Shown in pieces: positions 1-7,091 of a stretch of DNA of 22,238 nt. The stretch covers positions 1 through 22,238 of IMG/VR virus record IMGVR_UViG_3300007960_000227; one strand, written 5' to 3'. This DNA comes from a virus. Position 1 is the first letter of the stretch, and each line of letters starts with the position of its first letter. A model generated the notes under the pieces. The model did not search any database, had not been told where the DNA came from, and saw only the letters and a program-made list of their open reading frames with translations. Both the position numbers and the translations under genes were made by a program.

Positions 1-189
1 GCGCTTCAGGTCCCGCAGCAGTTCGTCCTTCGACCGCTCGTCCTTGGTGTAGTGCTTGTGCGCCAGTGCCCCAGCGCTGCCTCCCGCGAGCGCCCCGAGG
101 GCCACGGTAGCTGGGGTCACCTTCGCGATCTTGACCAGCTCGCCCTGGAAGGCGCGGACGGTTGCGACGGAGAGGGTGGGCATGATCAT
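1..189 (-). CDS. Glycine-rich small protein with N-terminal EKxA-like motif, cut by window edge
   Basis: The reading frame starts at ATG 189-187 and is still open at base 1, so only about 63 N-terminal residues are visible. The start overlaps the stop of the upstream zinc-ribbon gene as ATGA, with GGGAG nine bases before it. A second ATG two codons later (183) is also possible. The N terminus holds Phe-Gln-Gly-Glu-Leu-Val-Lys-Ile-Ala, a variant of the F-x-x-E-L-E-K-x-A motif seen at the N termini of several other small proteins here. A small-residue hydrophobic segment rich in Gly and Ala follows (about residues 25-45), then a charged Lys/Asp/Glu/Arg stretch. This could be a membrane-active or internal virion protein; the function is unknown. 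Confidence 0.6.
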   Translation of the reverse strand, partial: MIMPTLSVATVRAFQGELVKIAKVTPATVALGALAGGSAGALAHKHYTKDERSKDELLRDLKR

Positions 190-1097
190 AGGCCAAGCTC
201 CCGCTTCGCTCGACGGTGACTGTCGAGGTTCGTAGCATTGATGTACTGCCTGTAGGGCGTGGCCGCCACCGGGTCGATGTCCCACTCGTCAGCCGAGATC
301 GGGATGTCGTACTCCACCTGGTCCTTGGACAGCTCGCGCACCTGCACGGTCTGTCGGGTGAGAGCCCACAGCTTCTCGTGCCGCTGAATGTCGATGACGC
401 GCCAGCGCCGCCCATCAGCATCGATGACCAGGTCACGCGGGACCACCCGTGGACGCGACGACATCCACAGGAGCGCGTCGTTGTTCTGCATCTCGAACAG
501 CGGGGTGAGCTGTACGGATGCCCGGTGGGGTACCTTGGCGGCCCAGGCCTGCTTGGGGAAGTAGTACCCCCCGGAGACCCCCACGCCGTAGCAGGTCAGG
601 CACTTGCTCTTGGTACGTCGCCTCTTCAAGTTGTCCCAACACTCGGCACAGCGCTGCCCAGTGGACCTGTGGTTGAGCACCAGGAGCTCCCGCCCGATCT
701 TGGTCTGCAGGAGCATGTCGAAACGCCGGATGGCCTCGAGGGCCACCAGGTCGGGCAAGCTCTCCAGCACGACGCCGCCGGCGTCGTCTCCAGCCAGGAC
801 CCTCTTGTAGTCCACCGAGCCGAAGTCCGTGGTCGAGCCATCGGGCGCCGTGACCCGCAGCCGGTAGAAATACTCCCGCCACTTGGAGTGCAGGACTACC
901 TCGGAGTCCACGAACTCCACGGTCGCGTCTGCCGCGAAGGCGCTCGAGATCTCCTCGTACCCTCCCGCAGCGGAACCAGACCGCAGCACCGTGATGCTGT
1001 AGTCGCCCAGCGCTGCCGTGGTGTTGCGGAACGCCCAGGAGATGGTCAGGGAGTCGCGGGAGAGGGTCCAGACCCGGATGTTGACGGGAACGAGCAT
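186..1097 (-). CDS. Probable neck or tail structural protein with fibronectin-like domain and zinc ribbon
   Basis: A 303-residue protein. Residues about 5-95 form an alternating beta pattern with the W, Y and L spacing of a fibronectin type III domain (ISW near 19-21, YFYRLRV near 76-82). A four-cysteine knuckle follows: C150-x2-C153 and C166-x2-C169, separated by a basic stretch, which would bind zinc. The C-terminal third is beta-rich with a GRRWRV segment (229-234). It lies at the downstream end of the head genes, where neck or early tail genes usually sit, and no EKxA motif was found in it. The ATG at 1097 has only a weak GGGG ribosome site; no better start was seen. Its virion role is inferred from position and domain type. 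Fibronectin domains are common on phage tails and capsids. Confidence 0.6.
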   Translation of the reverse strand: MLVPVNIRVWTLSRDSLTISWAFRNTTAALGDYSITVLRSGSAAGGYEEISSAFAADATVEFVDSEVVLHSKWREYFYRLRVTAPDGSTTDFGSVDYKRVLAGDDAGGVVLESLPDLVALEAIRRFDMLLQTKIGRELLVLNHRSTGQRCAECWDNLKRRRTKSKCLTCYGVGVSGGYYFPKQAWAAKVPHRASVQLTPLFEMQNNDALLWMSSRPRVVPRDLVIDADGRRWRVIDIQRHEKLWALTRQTVQVRELSKDQVEYDIPISADEWDIDPVAATPYRQYINATNLDSHRRAKRELGL

Positions 1098-1116
1098 GGC
1101 CCCATACTACCCCACG

Positions 1117-1605
1117 TCAGCTGACTGCGCCCCGCGCCAGCGCGGGGCGCGGCCCCGCACGGACCTCTTCCTTGGTGCTGCGACGCACCCACCCCTTCAG
1201 CTTGGTGGGCTTGGAGGTGGCGCGCTGGGATGCGGCGGGGGCTCCACGCGGGCGGATGGTCCAGGCGCGTGTCTGGTTGATCATCCCGGACGGATTGGGG
1301 CGCACTGCCTTCTCCCAACCACTACGGGCCACGCGGGTGGTGTTCTTCGTGACCACCTTGGCGAAGGACCGCTTCTCGAGGTCCTTGAGGAACTGCCGAG
1401 CGATGCGGTTGGTCTCCGCTTGGGAGGGCGGTGCCTCGAGGTAGCCGTTGCGCACGACCCCGGGCTGGTGCCCGGAGTTGGCCTTCACCCGGAAGCGACG
1501 TACGCGCTTCGGCGGCGTCTTGGGCTTGGCCCGCCGGAGGGTCTTGAGGAAGGCGATCTTCTCCAGCTCGGCGATGAAGGCATCCTGTAGCGGCGCAGAG
1601 AGCAT
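1117..1605 (-). CDS. Small basic protein with N-terminal FIAELEKIA motif
   Basis: A 162-residue, very basic protein rich in Arg and Lys, especially around residues 23-42 and 85-150. Near the N terminus (residues 10-18) it has F-I-A-E-L-E-K-I-A, one of the clearest copies of the motif shared by the head-block proteins; a degenerate LEKRS lies near residue 76. Its charge suits a DNA-binding internal head protein or a completion protein, but no domain was recognised. It lies between a glycine-rich small protein and the zinc-ribbon gene on the same strand, with gaps under 20 bases. A ten-base-pair GC hairpin sits in its last codons. Confidence 0.65.
   Translation of the reverse strand: MLSAPLQDAFIAELEKIAFLKTLRRAKPKTPPKRVRRFRVKANSGHQPGVVRNGYLEAPPSQAETNRIARQFLKDLEKRSFAKVVTKNTTRVARSGWEKAVRPNPSGMINQTRAWTIRPRGAPAASQRATSKPTKLKGWVRRSTKEEVRAGPRPALARGAVS
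1127..1150. repeat. Perfect 10-bp GC inverted repeat at a gene end
   Basis: GCGCCCCGCG at 1127-1136 and CGCGGGGCGC at 1141-1150 are perfect inverted repeats with the loop CCAG. They lie within the last coding codons of the basic protein on the minus strand, about 30 bases before the next start at 1097. No T run follows on either strand, so this is not a typical intrinsic terminator. It could slow ribosomes, stabilise an mRNA 3' end or be a rho-type pause site. Confidence 0.6.
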
Positions 1606-1612
1606 GGGTCAC

Positions 1613-2203
1613 CTACTTGGCGGCGGCGGGCACCTGCTGGGGAGCCGGGATCTTCTTGCGCAGCTTGACCGCCTTCTTGCCGGTGCGGCGCAGCAGGTTG
1701 CGCTGGGTCTCTCGCTGGGAACTCCGGGCCAGCTGGAACACGAACGCAGCGCCCCCCGGCTGCGCCGGACCGGCGACGGAGATAGCGACCTTCTCGACCG
1801 AGCCCTTCTTCTCCTTCTGCTCGGCGAGGGCTTCGCGCACGGCCTTCTTGGTGGCTTCCCGGTGCTTTGCCCGGCGCTCCTGGGCGTGCTTCTTGGCCAG
1901 GCGCCCGCCGGCGACGCCGCCCAGAGCCTCTCCAGTGAGGACGCCGAGAGCGGTCAGGGCCGAGATCTTCCCTCGCCCACGGCGTGCCTTCTTGGGGGTG
2001 TCGCGCGCCATCTGAGCGAGAGCGCCCGGGGTCGCGCCAGCCATGGCGCCCAAGATGCCTCCGGCACCTCCGTACAGCGCACCCTCGCCCCGGTTCCCTT
2101 GACCGGCAGCGACCGCTCCGGTGCCGGCACCGAGGAGGATGGCAACCTTCTCCAGCTCGGAGAAGAACCCGCGGGCGAGCTCGGGGGGCAAGGAGTGGCT
2201 CAT
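1613..2203 (-). CDS. Glycine-rich hydrophobic protein with two EKVA motifs
   Basis: A 196-residue protein. Residues 13-21 carry F-F-S-E-L-E-K-V-A, followed by a long Gly/Ala-rich hydrophobic region (about 22-60) that resembles a glycine-zipper membrane segment. A second small-residue hydrophobic segment lies near residues 80-103. A strongly basic and charged stretch follows (about 105-135), then a second motif copy (VEKVA, near 137-141) and a Lys/Pro-rich C terminus. The start lies just 3 bases after the upstream stop (TAG ATC ATG), suggesting translational coupling. The build of tag, glycine-rich hydrophobic segment and basic tail resembles other small proteins in this block and would suit an internal head protein ejected with DNA. 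That role is inference. Confidence 0.65.
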   Translation of the reverse strand: MSHSLPPELARGFFSELEKVAILLGAGTGAVAAGQGNRGEGALYGGAGGILGAMAGATPGALAQMARDTPKKARRGRGKISALTALGVLTGEALGGVAGGRLAKKHAQERRAKHREATKKAVREALAEQKEKKGSVEKVAISVAGPAQPGGAAFVFQLARSSQRETQRNLLRRTGKKAVKLRKKIPAPQQVPAAAK

Positions 2204-2206
2204 GAT

Positions 2207-2845
2207 CTACTCGCGTGGGACGGAGACCTGAACCGCCGGCTCCGCCTCCCGTTGAGGTTGGGTGGGGGCGCCGCCCTGCTGTTGCTGCTTCCAGGCCAGG
2301 TACTTGGCCTCGAGGGCCGTGCGGCGCGCTCGACGAACGGCCCAGCGGTTGGACACCGGCCTGGCCGCCTGCTTGGCTGCACGAGCAGCCTCCATCTCGG
2401 CGTCGCGCTTCTCCAGCTCGATGGCCTGCTGGTAGTAGGGCGACCCCTTGAAGGCGTCAGACCACTCGACGGGACCGCCACCCTCGACGCACTTGGCCAC
2501 GTGACCGCACAGGGCCGCGGTCTTGGCCAGCGAGGTGGCCTGCCCCTTGGAGAGCCCCATGTTCTGGTAGCGCCACTCCACGAGAGCGGCCTCCAGCTGG
2601 GCGATCTCGACTCGGAGAGCAGACTCGGCCGCGTGCGAGGACTCCTGCTCGACGTGCTCGCGGGCCTCCTGCGCCTCCTCGAGAGCCTCCTGGCGTTCGA
2701 TCTCCAGGGCCTCCCGGTAGAAGGGGGTGCCCTTGTAGCGATCAGACCAGGAGTACTCCCCAGGAGTCAGGGGGATGTTGCCGTAGATGCGAGCGACCTT
2801 CTCCAGGGTGCCCGCAACCCGGACGAAGGCGCCGGGGCGGTGCAC
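2207..2845 (-). CDS. Charged alpha-helical protein with duplicated WSDxxKGxPxY module
   Basis: A 212-residue protein, GTG start with a strong AGGAGG ribosome site. Residues 14-18 are LEKVA, followed by Arg-Ile-Tyr-Gly, recalling the IYG near the N termini of two neighbouring proteins. A module of about 33 residues occurs twice (31-63 and 127-159): W-S-D-x-(Y/F)-K-G-(T/S)-P-(F/Y)-Y, then a long Glu/Ala-rich helix. Between them lies a coiled-coil-like segment (about 64-95) and LAKTA (106-110). The C terminus is basic, then Gln/Pro-rich. No known family was recognised. It may be a head core or accessory structural protein, based on motif content and neighbours. Confidence 0.65.
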   Translation of the reverse strand: MHRPGAFVRVAGTLEKVARIYGNIPLTPGEYSWSDRYKGTPFYREALEIERQEALEEAQEAREHVEQESSHAAESALRVEIAQLEAALVEWRYQNMGLSKGQATSLAKTAALCGHVAKCVEGGGPVEWSDAFKGSPYYQQAIELEKRDAEMEAARAAKQAARPVSNRWAVRRARRTALEAKYLAWKQQQQGGAPTQPQREAEPAVQVSVPRE

Positions 2846-2854
2846 GCCGCCCTC

Positions 2855-3238
2855 CTACTGCAGGCCGGCGCGGCGCTGCAGCTCCGCGGCGATGGCTTCG
2901 CGCGCGGCGTGACGGGGGTCGGGCTCACCGCCGTCGTCGAACTCGACATCGGCGAAGAAGGCCTCGAGGGCCTCCGTGTCACCCGCGGCCGCCATCTTCT
3001 CCATCTCGGTGAACTCGTGGTGGGCCATGGCGCGTCCGGCGCGATCGAAGGACACCAGGTCGGCGAAGACCTCCTGGTGCGCCTCGGCGACCTTCTCCAT
3101 GTCCGCGCCGTCACCGAGACTGTCGACGACGATGACGGTGGCCAGGTCGTCGAGGGTCATCTGGCGGGTCGGGTCCACGGGGGAGGCGACCTTCTCCATG
3201 TCGCCGGTGCCGTAGATGCCTGCGAGCAGTTCGTTCAT
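2855..3238 (-). CDS. Small acidic head-block protein with three EKxA motifs
   Basis: A 127-residue protein. The ATG at 3238 is chosen because GGAGG lies six bases upstream; the frame extends further upstream, but that part has a poor codon pattern. The N terminus reads L-L-A-G-I-Y-G, then MEKVA (14-18). Further copies are MEKVA (47-51) and MEKMA (79-83). The last lies in a segment A-M-A-H-H-E-F-T-E-M-E-K-M-A that resembles segments in the 310-aa and 143-aa proteins of this window. The chain is acidic overall. It looks like a member of a small paralogous set, perhaps prohead core or other processed head proteins. The biochemical role is unknown. Confidence 0.7.
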   Translation of the reverse strand: MNELLAGIYGTGDMEKVASPVDPTRQMTLDDLATVIVVDSLGDGADMEKVAEAHQEVFADLVSFDRAGRAMAHHEFTEMEKMAAAGDTEALEAFFADVEFDDGGEPDPRHAAREAIAAELQRRAGLQ

Positions 3239-3308
3239 GGGGTGCCTCCTGCTTGGGGCATGGTGCCCTTGACGCAGGCACCCAGTCGTGGGGGGTAGGG
3301 GTAGGGGC
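3239..3308. other. 70-base gap between two acidic head-block genes
   Basis: This gap separates the stop of the 310-aa gene from the start of the 127-aa gene. It holds the GGAGG ribosome site of the latter and C-rich sequence. No convincing promoter, terminator or additional gene was found. Confidence 0.4.
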
Positions 3309-4241
3309 CTAGTCCAGCGCGGCCTTGGTGCCCGCGGCGAGTCCGCCAGCGGCGGCCAGGCCACCGCCGTAGACCGCGGCGCTCTGCCCGGCCTTCTTGT
3401 AGCCCTTGCGGCGCAGCTTGCGGGCTTCCTTCTTGGCGGCCTTGCCGGCCTTGTGGGCGTCGCGGCCGCGCTTGAAGGCATCGACGACGGCCTTGTCGTC
3501 GCCCTTGCCCGCCGCCTTGGCGGCGTCCTTGGCGGCGCTCTTGCGCGCCTTCAGGGCCTCCTCGGCCGTCTCGCCGGCCTTCCGGGAGCCCTTGAAGGCC
3601 TTCCGGGCGCCCTTGAACTTCAGGAGGCTGCCCAGCCCGCCGGCGGTCTTCTCCACCTGGGGCTCGTCGTCCTCGACGAACTCGTAGTGCTCCATGAGCT
3701 CCACGAGATCGGCGCCGGTGATCTTGCTCATGTCGATCTCGAGCTCGTCGGGCATCTGCTCGGAGGACAGCTTCTCCAGCTCGGAGGCGTAGCCGCGCGC
3801 CATCAGGGCCCCGGCGTCGAGCCAGTACTGCTGCTCGGCGGCGACCTTCTCCTGCTCCCCGGGGTCCTCGTTGAGCGAGTTGGCCAGCTCGATGAGCTCC
3901 TCGGCCGACATGCTCTCGAGCTGCTCCTGGGTGAGGCTGTCGAGGTCGAAGCCCGCGGTCTTCTCGGCCTCGGGATCGCTGCCGTCGTCGAACACGATCT
4001 CGCCGCTCTCGAGCCCCTGCAGGAGCTGGGTCGCGCTCATGTTGTCGAGGTCGAGCTCTCCCTCGTCGCCGGCGGTCTTCTCGGCCTCGGGCTCGTCCCC
4101 GTCGACGTAGACGATCTCGCCGCTCTCGATGCCGGCGAGGAAGTCGACGGCGCTCATGTTGTCGAGGTCGAGCTCCGTCTCCTGCTCGGAGGCGGTCTTG
4201 TCGAGGCCGTAGATGCGGGCGAGGACGTCGTGGATGGCCAT
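3309..4241 (-). CDS. Acidic repeat protein with tandem EKTAG-ended units and basic C terminus
   Basis: A 310-residue protein starting at ATG 4241 (GGAG six bases upstream). It opens with V-L-A-R-I-Y-G-L-D-K-T-A. Two tandem 39-residue acidic units follow (about 22-60 and 61-99), each with ELDLDNMSA, ESGEIV and a closing EAEKTAG; a diverged third unit spans about 166-202 and ends VEKTAG. Between them is a segment with MSAEELIELA (111-120), EKVAA (131-135) and a GALMARGYASELEKLS stretch (144-159), closely matched in the 143-aa protein. From residue 205 the chain becomes Lys/Arg/Ala-rich and ends in a Gly/Ala hydrophobic segment. If the repeated motif is a protease site, the acidic units would be released as peptides, leaving a basic fragment. 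That is inference; the repeats are seen directly. Confidence 0.75.
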   Translation of the reverse strand: MAIHDVLARIYGLDKTASEQETELDLDNMSAVDFLAGIESGEIVYVDGDEPEAEKTAGDEGELDLDNMSATQLLQGLESGEIVFDDGSDPEAEKTAGFDLDSLTQEQLESMSAEELIELANSLNEDPGEQEKVAAEQQYWLDAGALMARGYASELEKLSSEQMPDELEIDMSKITGADLVELMEHYEFVEDDEPQVEKTAGGLGSLLKFKGARKAFKGSRKAGETAEEALKARKSAAKDAAKAAGKGDDKAVVDAFKRGRDAHKAGKAAKKEARKLRRKGYKKAGQSAAVYGGGLAAAGGLAAGTKAALD

Positions 4242-4302
4242 GAGGAACTCCGGGGGAGGATTGGTCGGCACGCTTGCAGCGTATGGGGAAAAGGAAGACG
4301 AG

Positions 4303-4767
4303 TCAACTACCATACCACCCGTGGAGTTGCCCGTAGGTAGAGCCCACTCCGGCTCCCCAACCGCCTGCAATGTTCAGCGAGATCTTGAGGTCCCGCATCA
4401 CAGGGTCGACTTGAGCGCGCAGGACCTGAATCCACTGCTTGTAGAGACGTTCCTGGGCCTCGTTGTCCTGCACCGAGAAGCCGCCATCGTTGTAGGTGAT
4501 GGAGTTCCTGGCCTTCAGCAGCCCGACGGACGTGAGGAGGTGGATGATGGTGAGAAAGAGAAGGATGAACCGCGACGGGAACGTCGCGAAGGTGGCCGAG
4601 CTGACCGGAGGCCGCACGTTCCACTCGTCGATGGCCAGCCAGGCGGCGAAGCGAATCTGCCTGTTGGTACTCTCCTCGCCGTAGATCAGCTGGTTCAGGT
4701 CCGGGTGGTCCCGCATGAAGCCGCGGACTTCGGAGATGAACTGGTCCTCGGAGATAGGAGTTGCCAC
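4303..4767 (-). CDS. Putative head-tail connector or neck protein
   Basis: A 154-residue protein without EKxA motifs. The GTG start lies 4 bases after the upstream stop (TGA GCCT GTG), so it is probably coupled. An N-terminal helical part is followed by a W-L-A-I-D-E-W-N segment, a hydrophobic helix around FPSRFILLFLTIIHLL (64-79), a Y-N-D-G-G-F-S-V-Q segment and a C-terminal glycine-rich I-A-G-G-W-G-A-G-V-G-S. This layout, with FPSR then a hydrophobic helix then SYxDGGxSV and a GGWG end, matches from memory small proteins just after the major capsid gene in other tailed phages. Position supports a connector or neck role, but no search was possible. Confidence 0.55.
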   Translation of the reverse strand: MATPISEDQFISEVRGFMRDHPDLNQLIYGEESTNRQIRFAAWLAIDEWNVRPPVSSATFATFPSRFILLFLTIIHLLTSVGLLKARNSITYNDGGFSVQDNEAQERLYKQWIQVLRAQVDPVMRDLKISLNIAGGWGAGVGSTYGQLHGWYGS

Positions 4768-4771
4768 AGGC

Positions 4772-4972
4772 TCACTTGACGCAGGTCACCTTGAGCTTGC
4801 CACGCTCGCGTGCCCTGCGGATCTTGATGAGGCCGTTGGCTTCCTTCCGACGCTCGGAGGGGCCGACAGCGGACTCATCCACGGTGGTGGACTGCCCCTT
4901 GCGCAGCAGCTCGCCGCACACCGAGACGGAGTCGGGCCGCTTGGTGCGCAGAGGAGACGAGAGCTTGGACAT
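4772..4972 (-). CDS. Small basic protein of unknown function
   Basis: A 66-residue basic protein. Its ATG shares one base with the upstream stop (TGATG), with AGGAGG four bases before it, so it is well set for coupled translation. Codon third positions are nearly all G or C, as in the other real genes. It has two cysteines (V-C-G near 18-20, T-C-V near the end) and many Arg and Lys residues, but no recognised domain and no EKxA motif. Confidence 0.6.
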   Translation of the reverse strand: MSKLSSPLRTKRPDSVSVCGELLRKGQSTTVDESAVGPSERRKEANGLIKIRRARERGKLKVTCVK

Positions 4973-5469
4973 CAGGCCTCCTGGGCGCCGATGATGCCGT
5001 CGATGATGTCAGCCTTGCGGAGACCGCTCGGGCTGGCGTCGGTCAGGCGCGTGTAGAGCGGGCGAAGCTCGGGGAGGGTCTTGCCCTCGAGCTCATCCCG
5101 CGTCCACTGCTTGGGCGGGGGAGAGGGTTCTGGCGCAGGTGCAGGCTCCGGCTCGGGCTCCGGCTCGGGATCGACAGGCGGCTCGGGGGCGGGCTCCTCT
5201 TCGACGGGCGTCGGCTCCTCCGACGCTGCTGCAGGAGCTGGGGGCTCGTCGCGAGGCGGCGTCACCGCCGTCCCGGACCGCCCGACGATCTCGATGCGCT
5301 TCAGCGCGAGCAGGCGTTGCACGGTGCTGGAGGCGAGCTGCTCCTCGGTGATGTCCAGGGTACCGCCCTTCCCCGCGGCCTTCTGGACGCGGGTACAGGC
5401 GAGGTAGCGCCCGCAGACCTTGACGGTCTTGCGCGGGCGCCGGTTCCTGATGGTCACCATCACAGGCAT
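4972..5469 (-). CDS. Head-block protein with Pro-Glu linker and possible HeH/SAP-like C terminus
   Basis: A 165-residue protein directly after the major capsid gene, with GGAGG seven bases before its ATG. The N-terminal 65 residues are a compact basic/beta region containing two cysteines (V-C-G, A-C-T), VQKAAG (about 28-33, a weak motif copy) and an ALKRIEIVG strand. Residues about 70-118 form a low-complexity Pro/Glu/Ala linker with repeated Pro-Glu pairs. The C-terminal 45 residues (WTRDELEGKTLPELRPLY, then G-L-R-K-A-D-I-I-D) look like the helix-extended-loop-helix fold of HeH/LEM or SAP domains, which often bind DNA. Small proteins with this build are common near phage capsid genes. The exact job is unknown. 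Confidence 0.6.
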   Translation of the reverse strand: MPVMVTIRNRRPRKTVKVCGRYLACTRVQKAAGKGGTLDITEEQLASSTVQRLLALKRIEIVGRSGTAVTPPRDEPPAPAAASEEPTPVEEEPAPEPPVDPEPEPEPEPAPAPEPSPPPKQWTRDELEGKTLPELRPLYTRLTDASPSGLRKADIIDGIIGAQEA

Positions 5470-5489
5470 CGCTCAGCCTCCGTCCGGGC

Positions 5490-6518
5490 CTAGTAGTGGC
5501 TGACCTGCGGGAAGGTCAGACCATCGTCGGCCTCGTTGTAGACCGTGGTGCCGACCTCATCCTCGGAGATCAGGACGTCGGTGGTGTCGTTGTAGAGCTC
5601 GAGCTTGGCCATGCTGGCGATGTTGCCGATGCCCATGCCGATGTCCTCCCAGGCCTGCCACATGACCAGGTTGTACACCTTGTCGATGTAGAACTTGGTG
5701 GCGTTCAGGATGAGGAACTTGCCGAGCCACTCGGGCGCGCAGAAGCCGTAGATGTTGCCGGTCTGGAGGATGTCCGTCTTGATGGTACGGATGATCTTCC
5801 GACCCATCAGGCGGTCGTAGGTGTAGCCGTCGACGGTCACCGAGGCCTGCTTGTCGCCGAAGTCCTCGATGGTCCAGTTCAGGACATCGTCCCAGTTCTC
5901 CTCGTTCATCAGCACCGTGGCCAGGCGGCGACGACGGGAGTCGAGCTCCTTGAACAGCAGGACCAGGTCGGCGCGCTCGAGGGTGCCGCGGAAGCCGGAG
6001 TTCAGCCCGTTGGCCTCGATATCGTCCTGGGCCTGGGTGCCCTTGACGATCTGCTCGGTGTTGGAGATGGCCGCATCGACGTAGACCAGGAAGCGGTAGT
6101 CCTCGATCTCCTGGATGTCCTTGACCGAGTTGTCCTCGATCACCCGGGTGATGGGCATCCGGTAGGCGAGGAGCTCCTGCTCCGTCTTCTCGAAGCGCTC
6201 GCTCGAGATGGTGAAGATGGGGATCTCGTAGCGGGAGGCGCGGATGTAGCGCGCGGTGGGCTGGCCGCGGAAGGTCAGCGACATGGCCCTGGAGTTGGGC
6301 TCGATCTCGTCGATGTAGACGAGGGTGTCGTGGTTCACGGACACCTGCATGTCGGCCTTGGTGACCATCTGGGGCGGGAGGATCTTGCGGGCGAAGCTGT
6401 TCTCGCGCAGCTTGTCACGCACGTAGGTACGGCCCACGGCCGCGAGCTTCTCCTTGCCCTCGGGGTGCTCCAGATGGGCCAGGAAGAGCTGGTTCAGGGT
6501 GGCAGCGTCGGTGCTCAT
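5490..6518 (-). CDS. Major capsid protein (HK97-fold type)
   Basis: A 342-residue protein that forms the capsid shell. Support comes from length, position (after protease, scaffold-like and decoration-like genes) and layout: an N-terminal arm, then an E-loop-like stretch near 60-100, a beta-rich ERFEKTEQELLAYR region, a conserved helix-rich middle (V-Y-V-D-A-A-I-S; LERADLVLLFKELDSRRR) and a C-terminal domain with YGFCAPEWLGKFLI. From memory this resembles major capsid proteins of large tailed phages. Residues 23-27 read E-K-L-A-A, a copy of the block-wide motif placed where an N-terminal propeptide would be removed. GGAG lies six bases before the ATG. Removing about 25 residues would be a short propeptide; cleavage itself is inference. 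Confidence 0.85.
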   Translation of the reverse strand: MSTDAATLNQLFLAHLEHPEGKEKLAAVGRTYVRDKLRENSFARKILPPQMVTKADMQVSVNHDTLVYIDEIEPNSRAMSLTFRGQPTARYIRASRYEIPIFTISSERFEKTEQELLAYRMPITRVIEDNSVKDIQEIEDYRFLVYVDAAISNTEQIVKGTQAQDDIEANGLNSGFRGTLERADLVLLFKELDSRRRRLATVLMNEENWDDVLNWTIEDFGDKQASVTVDGYTYDRLMGRKIIRTIKTDILQTGNIYGFCAPEWLGKFLILNATKFYIDKVYNLVMWQAWEDIGMGIGNIASMAKLELYNDTTDVLISEDEVGTTVYNEADDGLTFPQVSHY

Positions 6519-6568
6519 GTTGGTCTCCTGGTGGGAGGTTCTCCGGAAGGTGGAGAGAGCAGGGTGGA

Positions 6569-6603
6569 GGTCAAGCTGACGGGGAGCTACCCGTCAGCTG
6601 ACC
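6569..6603. repeat. 14-bp hairpin between decoration-like and major capsid genes
   Basis: GGTCA plus GCTGACGGG (6569-6583, with one bulged A at 6574) pairs with CCCGTCAGC plus TGACC (6590-6603) around a six-base loop. It includes the stop codon (6594-6596) of the upstream 156-aa gene and lies about 50 bases before the capsid start. No T run follows in the minus direction, so it is probably not a full terminator. It may be an mRNA stability, processing or attenuation element that sets the ratio of the two structural proteins. Confidence 0.65.
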
Positions 6604-7064
6604 CAGAGGTAGGCGGGGGAGCGACGGTACTTGATCAGCCCGCCGTTGTCGTCGGGGTCGGTGATGACCACGCCGTAGACGTACTCACCCGCGGCGGCCT
6701 GGGTGAGACCGGTGCGGAAGTCCTCGCCATCGACGTCGGAGAGGGTCTTCACGGTGAGCTTGGTGCCGGGGGCGAAGCCGGCGCCGCCGTCCTCGAACAT
6801 GTCGGTCTCGGCCTCGTACTCGTGCAGCTGGATCACGGCGATCTTGGAGATGGCCTGGGCGGCGGTGTCGCCCTTCTGGGTCCAGATCTGCATGGCGTCG
6901 GACACCGAGTCCGCGCCCACGCGCTCGAGGTTGCCGGAGGAATCGCGCACGAGCCACTCGCCCTGGTCGTAGGCCTCGGCCTCGGTCGGGTTGAGGTAGG
7001 TCTCGTCCGCCACGGGGATGTCGCGACGGAAGTTGTCGCTCACGGAGCTGATGAGGTTCAGCAT
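6594..7064 (-). CDS. Putative capsid decoration (head-stabilising) protein
   Basis: A 156-residue acidic protein immediately upstream of the major capsid gene, where tailed phages usually encode the capsid cement protein. The start has AGGAG six bases before it. The sequence is beta-rich: residues about 30-50 (EGEWLVRDSSGNLERVG-like pattern) and TKLTVKTL, plus a G-E-Y-V-Y-G-V-V-I segment, suggest a compact barrel. One ISKIA occurs near residues 72-76 but sits inside a strand and may be chance. The assignment rests on size, position and composition, with no conserved catalytic features. Confidence 0.6.
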   Translation of the reverse strand: MLNLISSVSDNFRRDIPVADETYLNPTEAEAYDQGEWLVRDSSGNLERVGADSVSDAMQIWTQKGDTAAQAISKIAVIQLHEYEAETDMFEDGGAGFAPGTKLTVKTLSDVDGEDFRTGLTQAAAGEYVYGVVITDPDDNGGLIKYRRSPAYLWVS

Positions 7065-7091
7065 GGGATGCTCCTGCGGAGGGAAAGCGGT

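Noticed and set aside
4242-4370. Longer N terminus for the 310-aa protein starting at 4370
   Set aside because: It would overlap the end of the 154-aa gene, while ATG 4241 has a good ribosome site and begins with the shared leucine-rich IYG segment.
1116-6602. Palindrome GTCAGCTGAC at 1116-1125 and 6593-6602 as a common regulatory site
   Set aside because: Both copies cover a Val-Ser-stop gene end, and only two were found, so coincidence is enough. The larger hairpins around them are reported instead.
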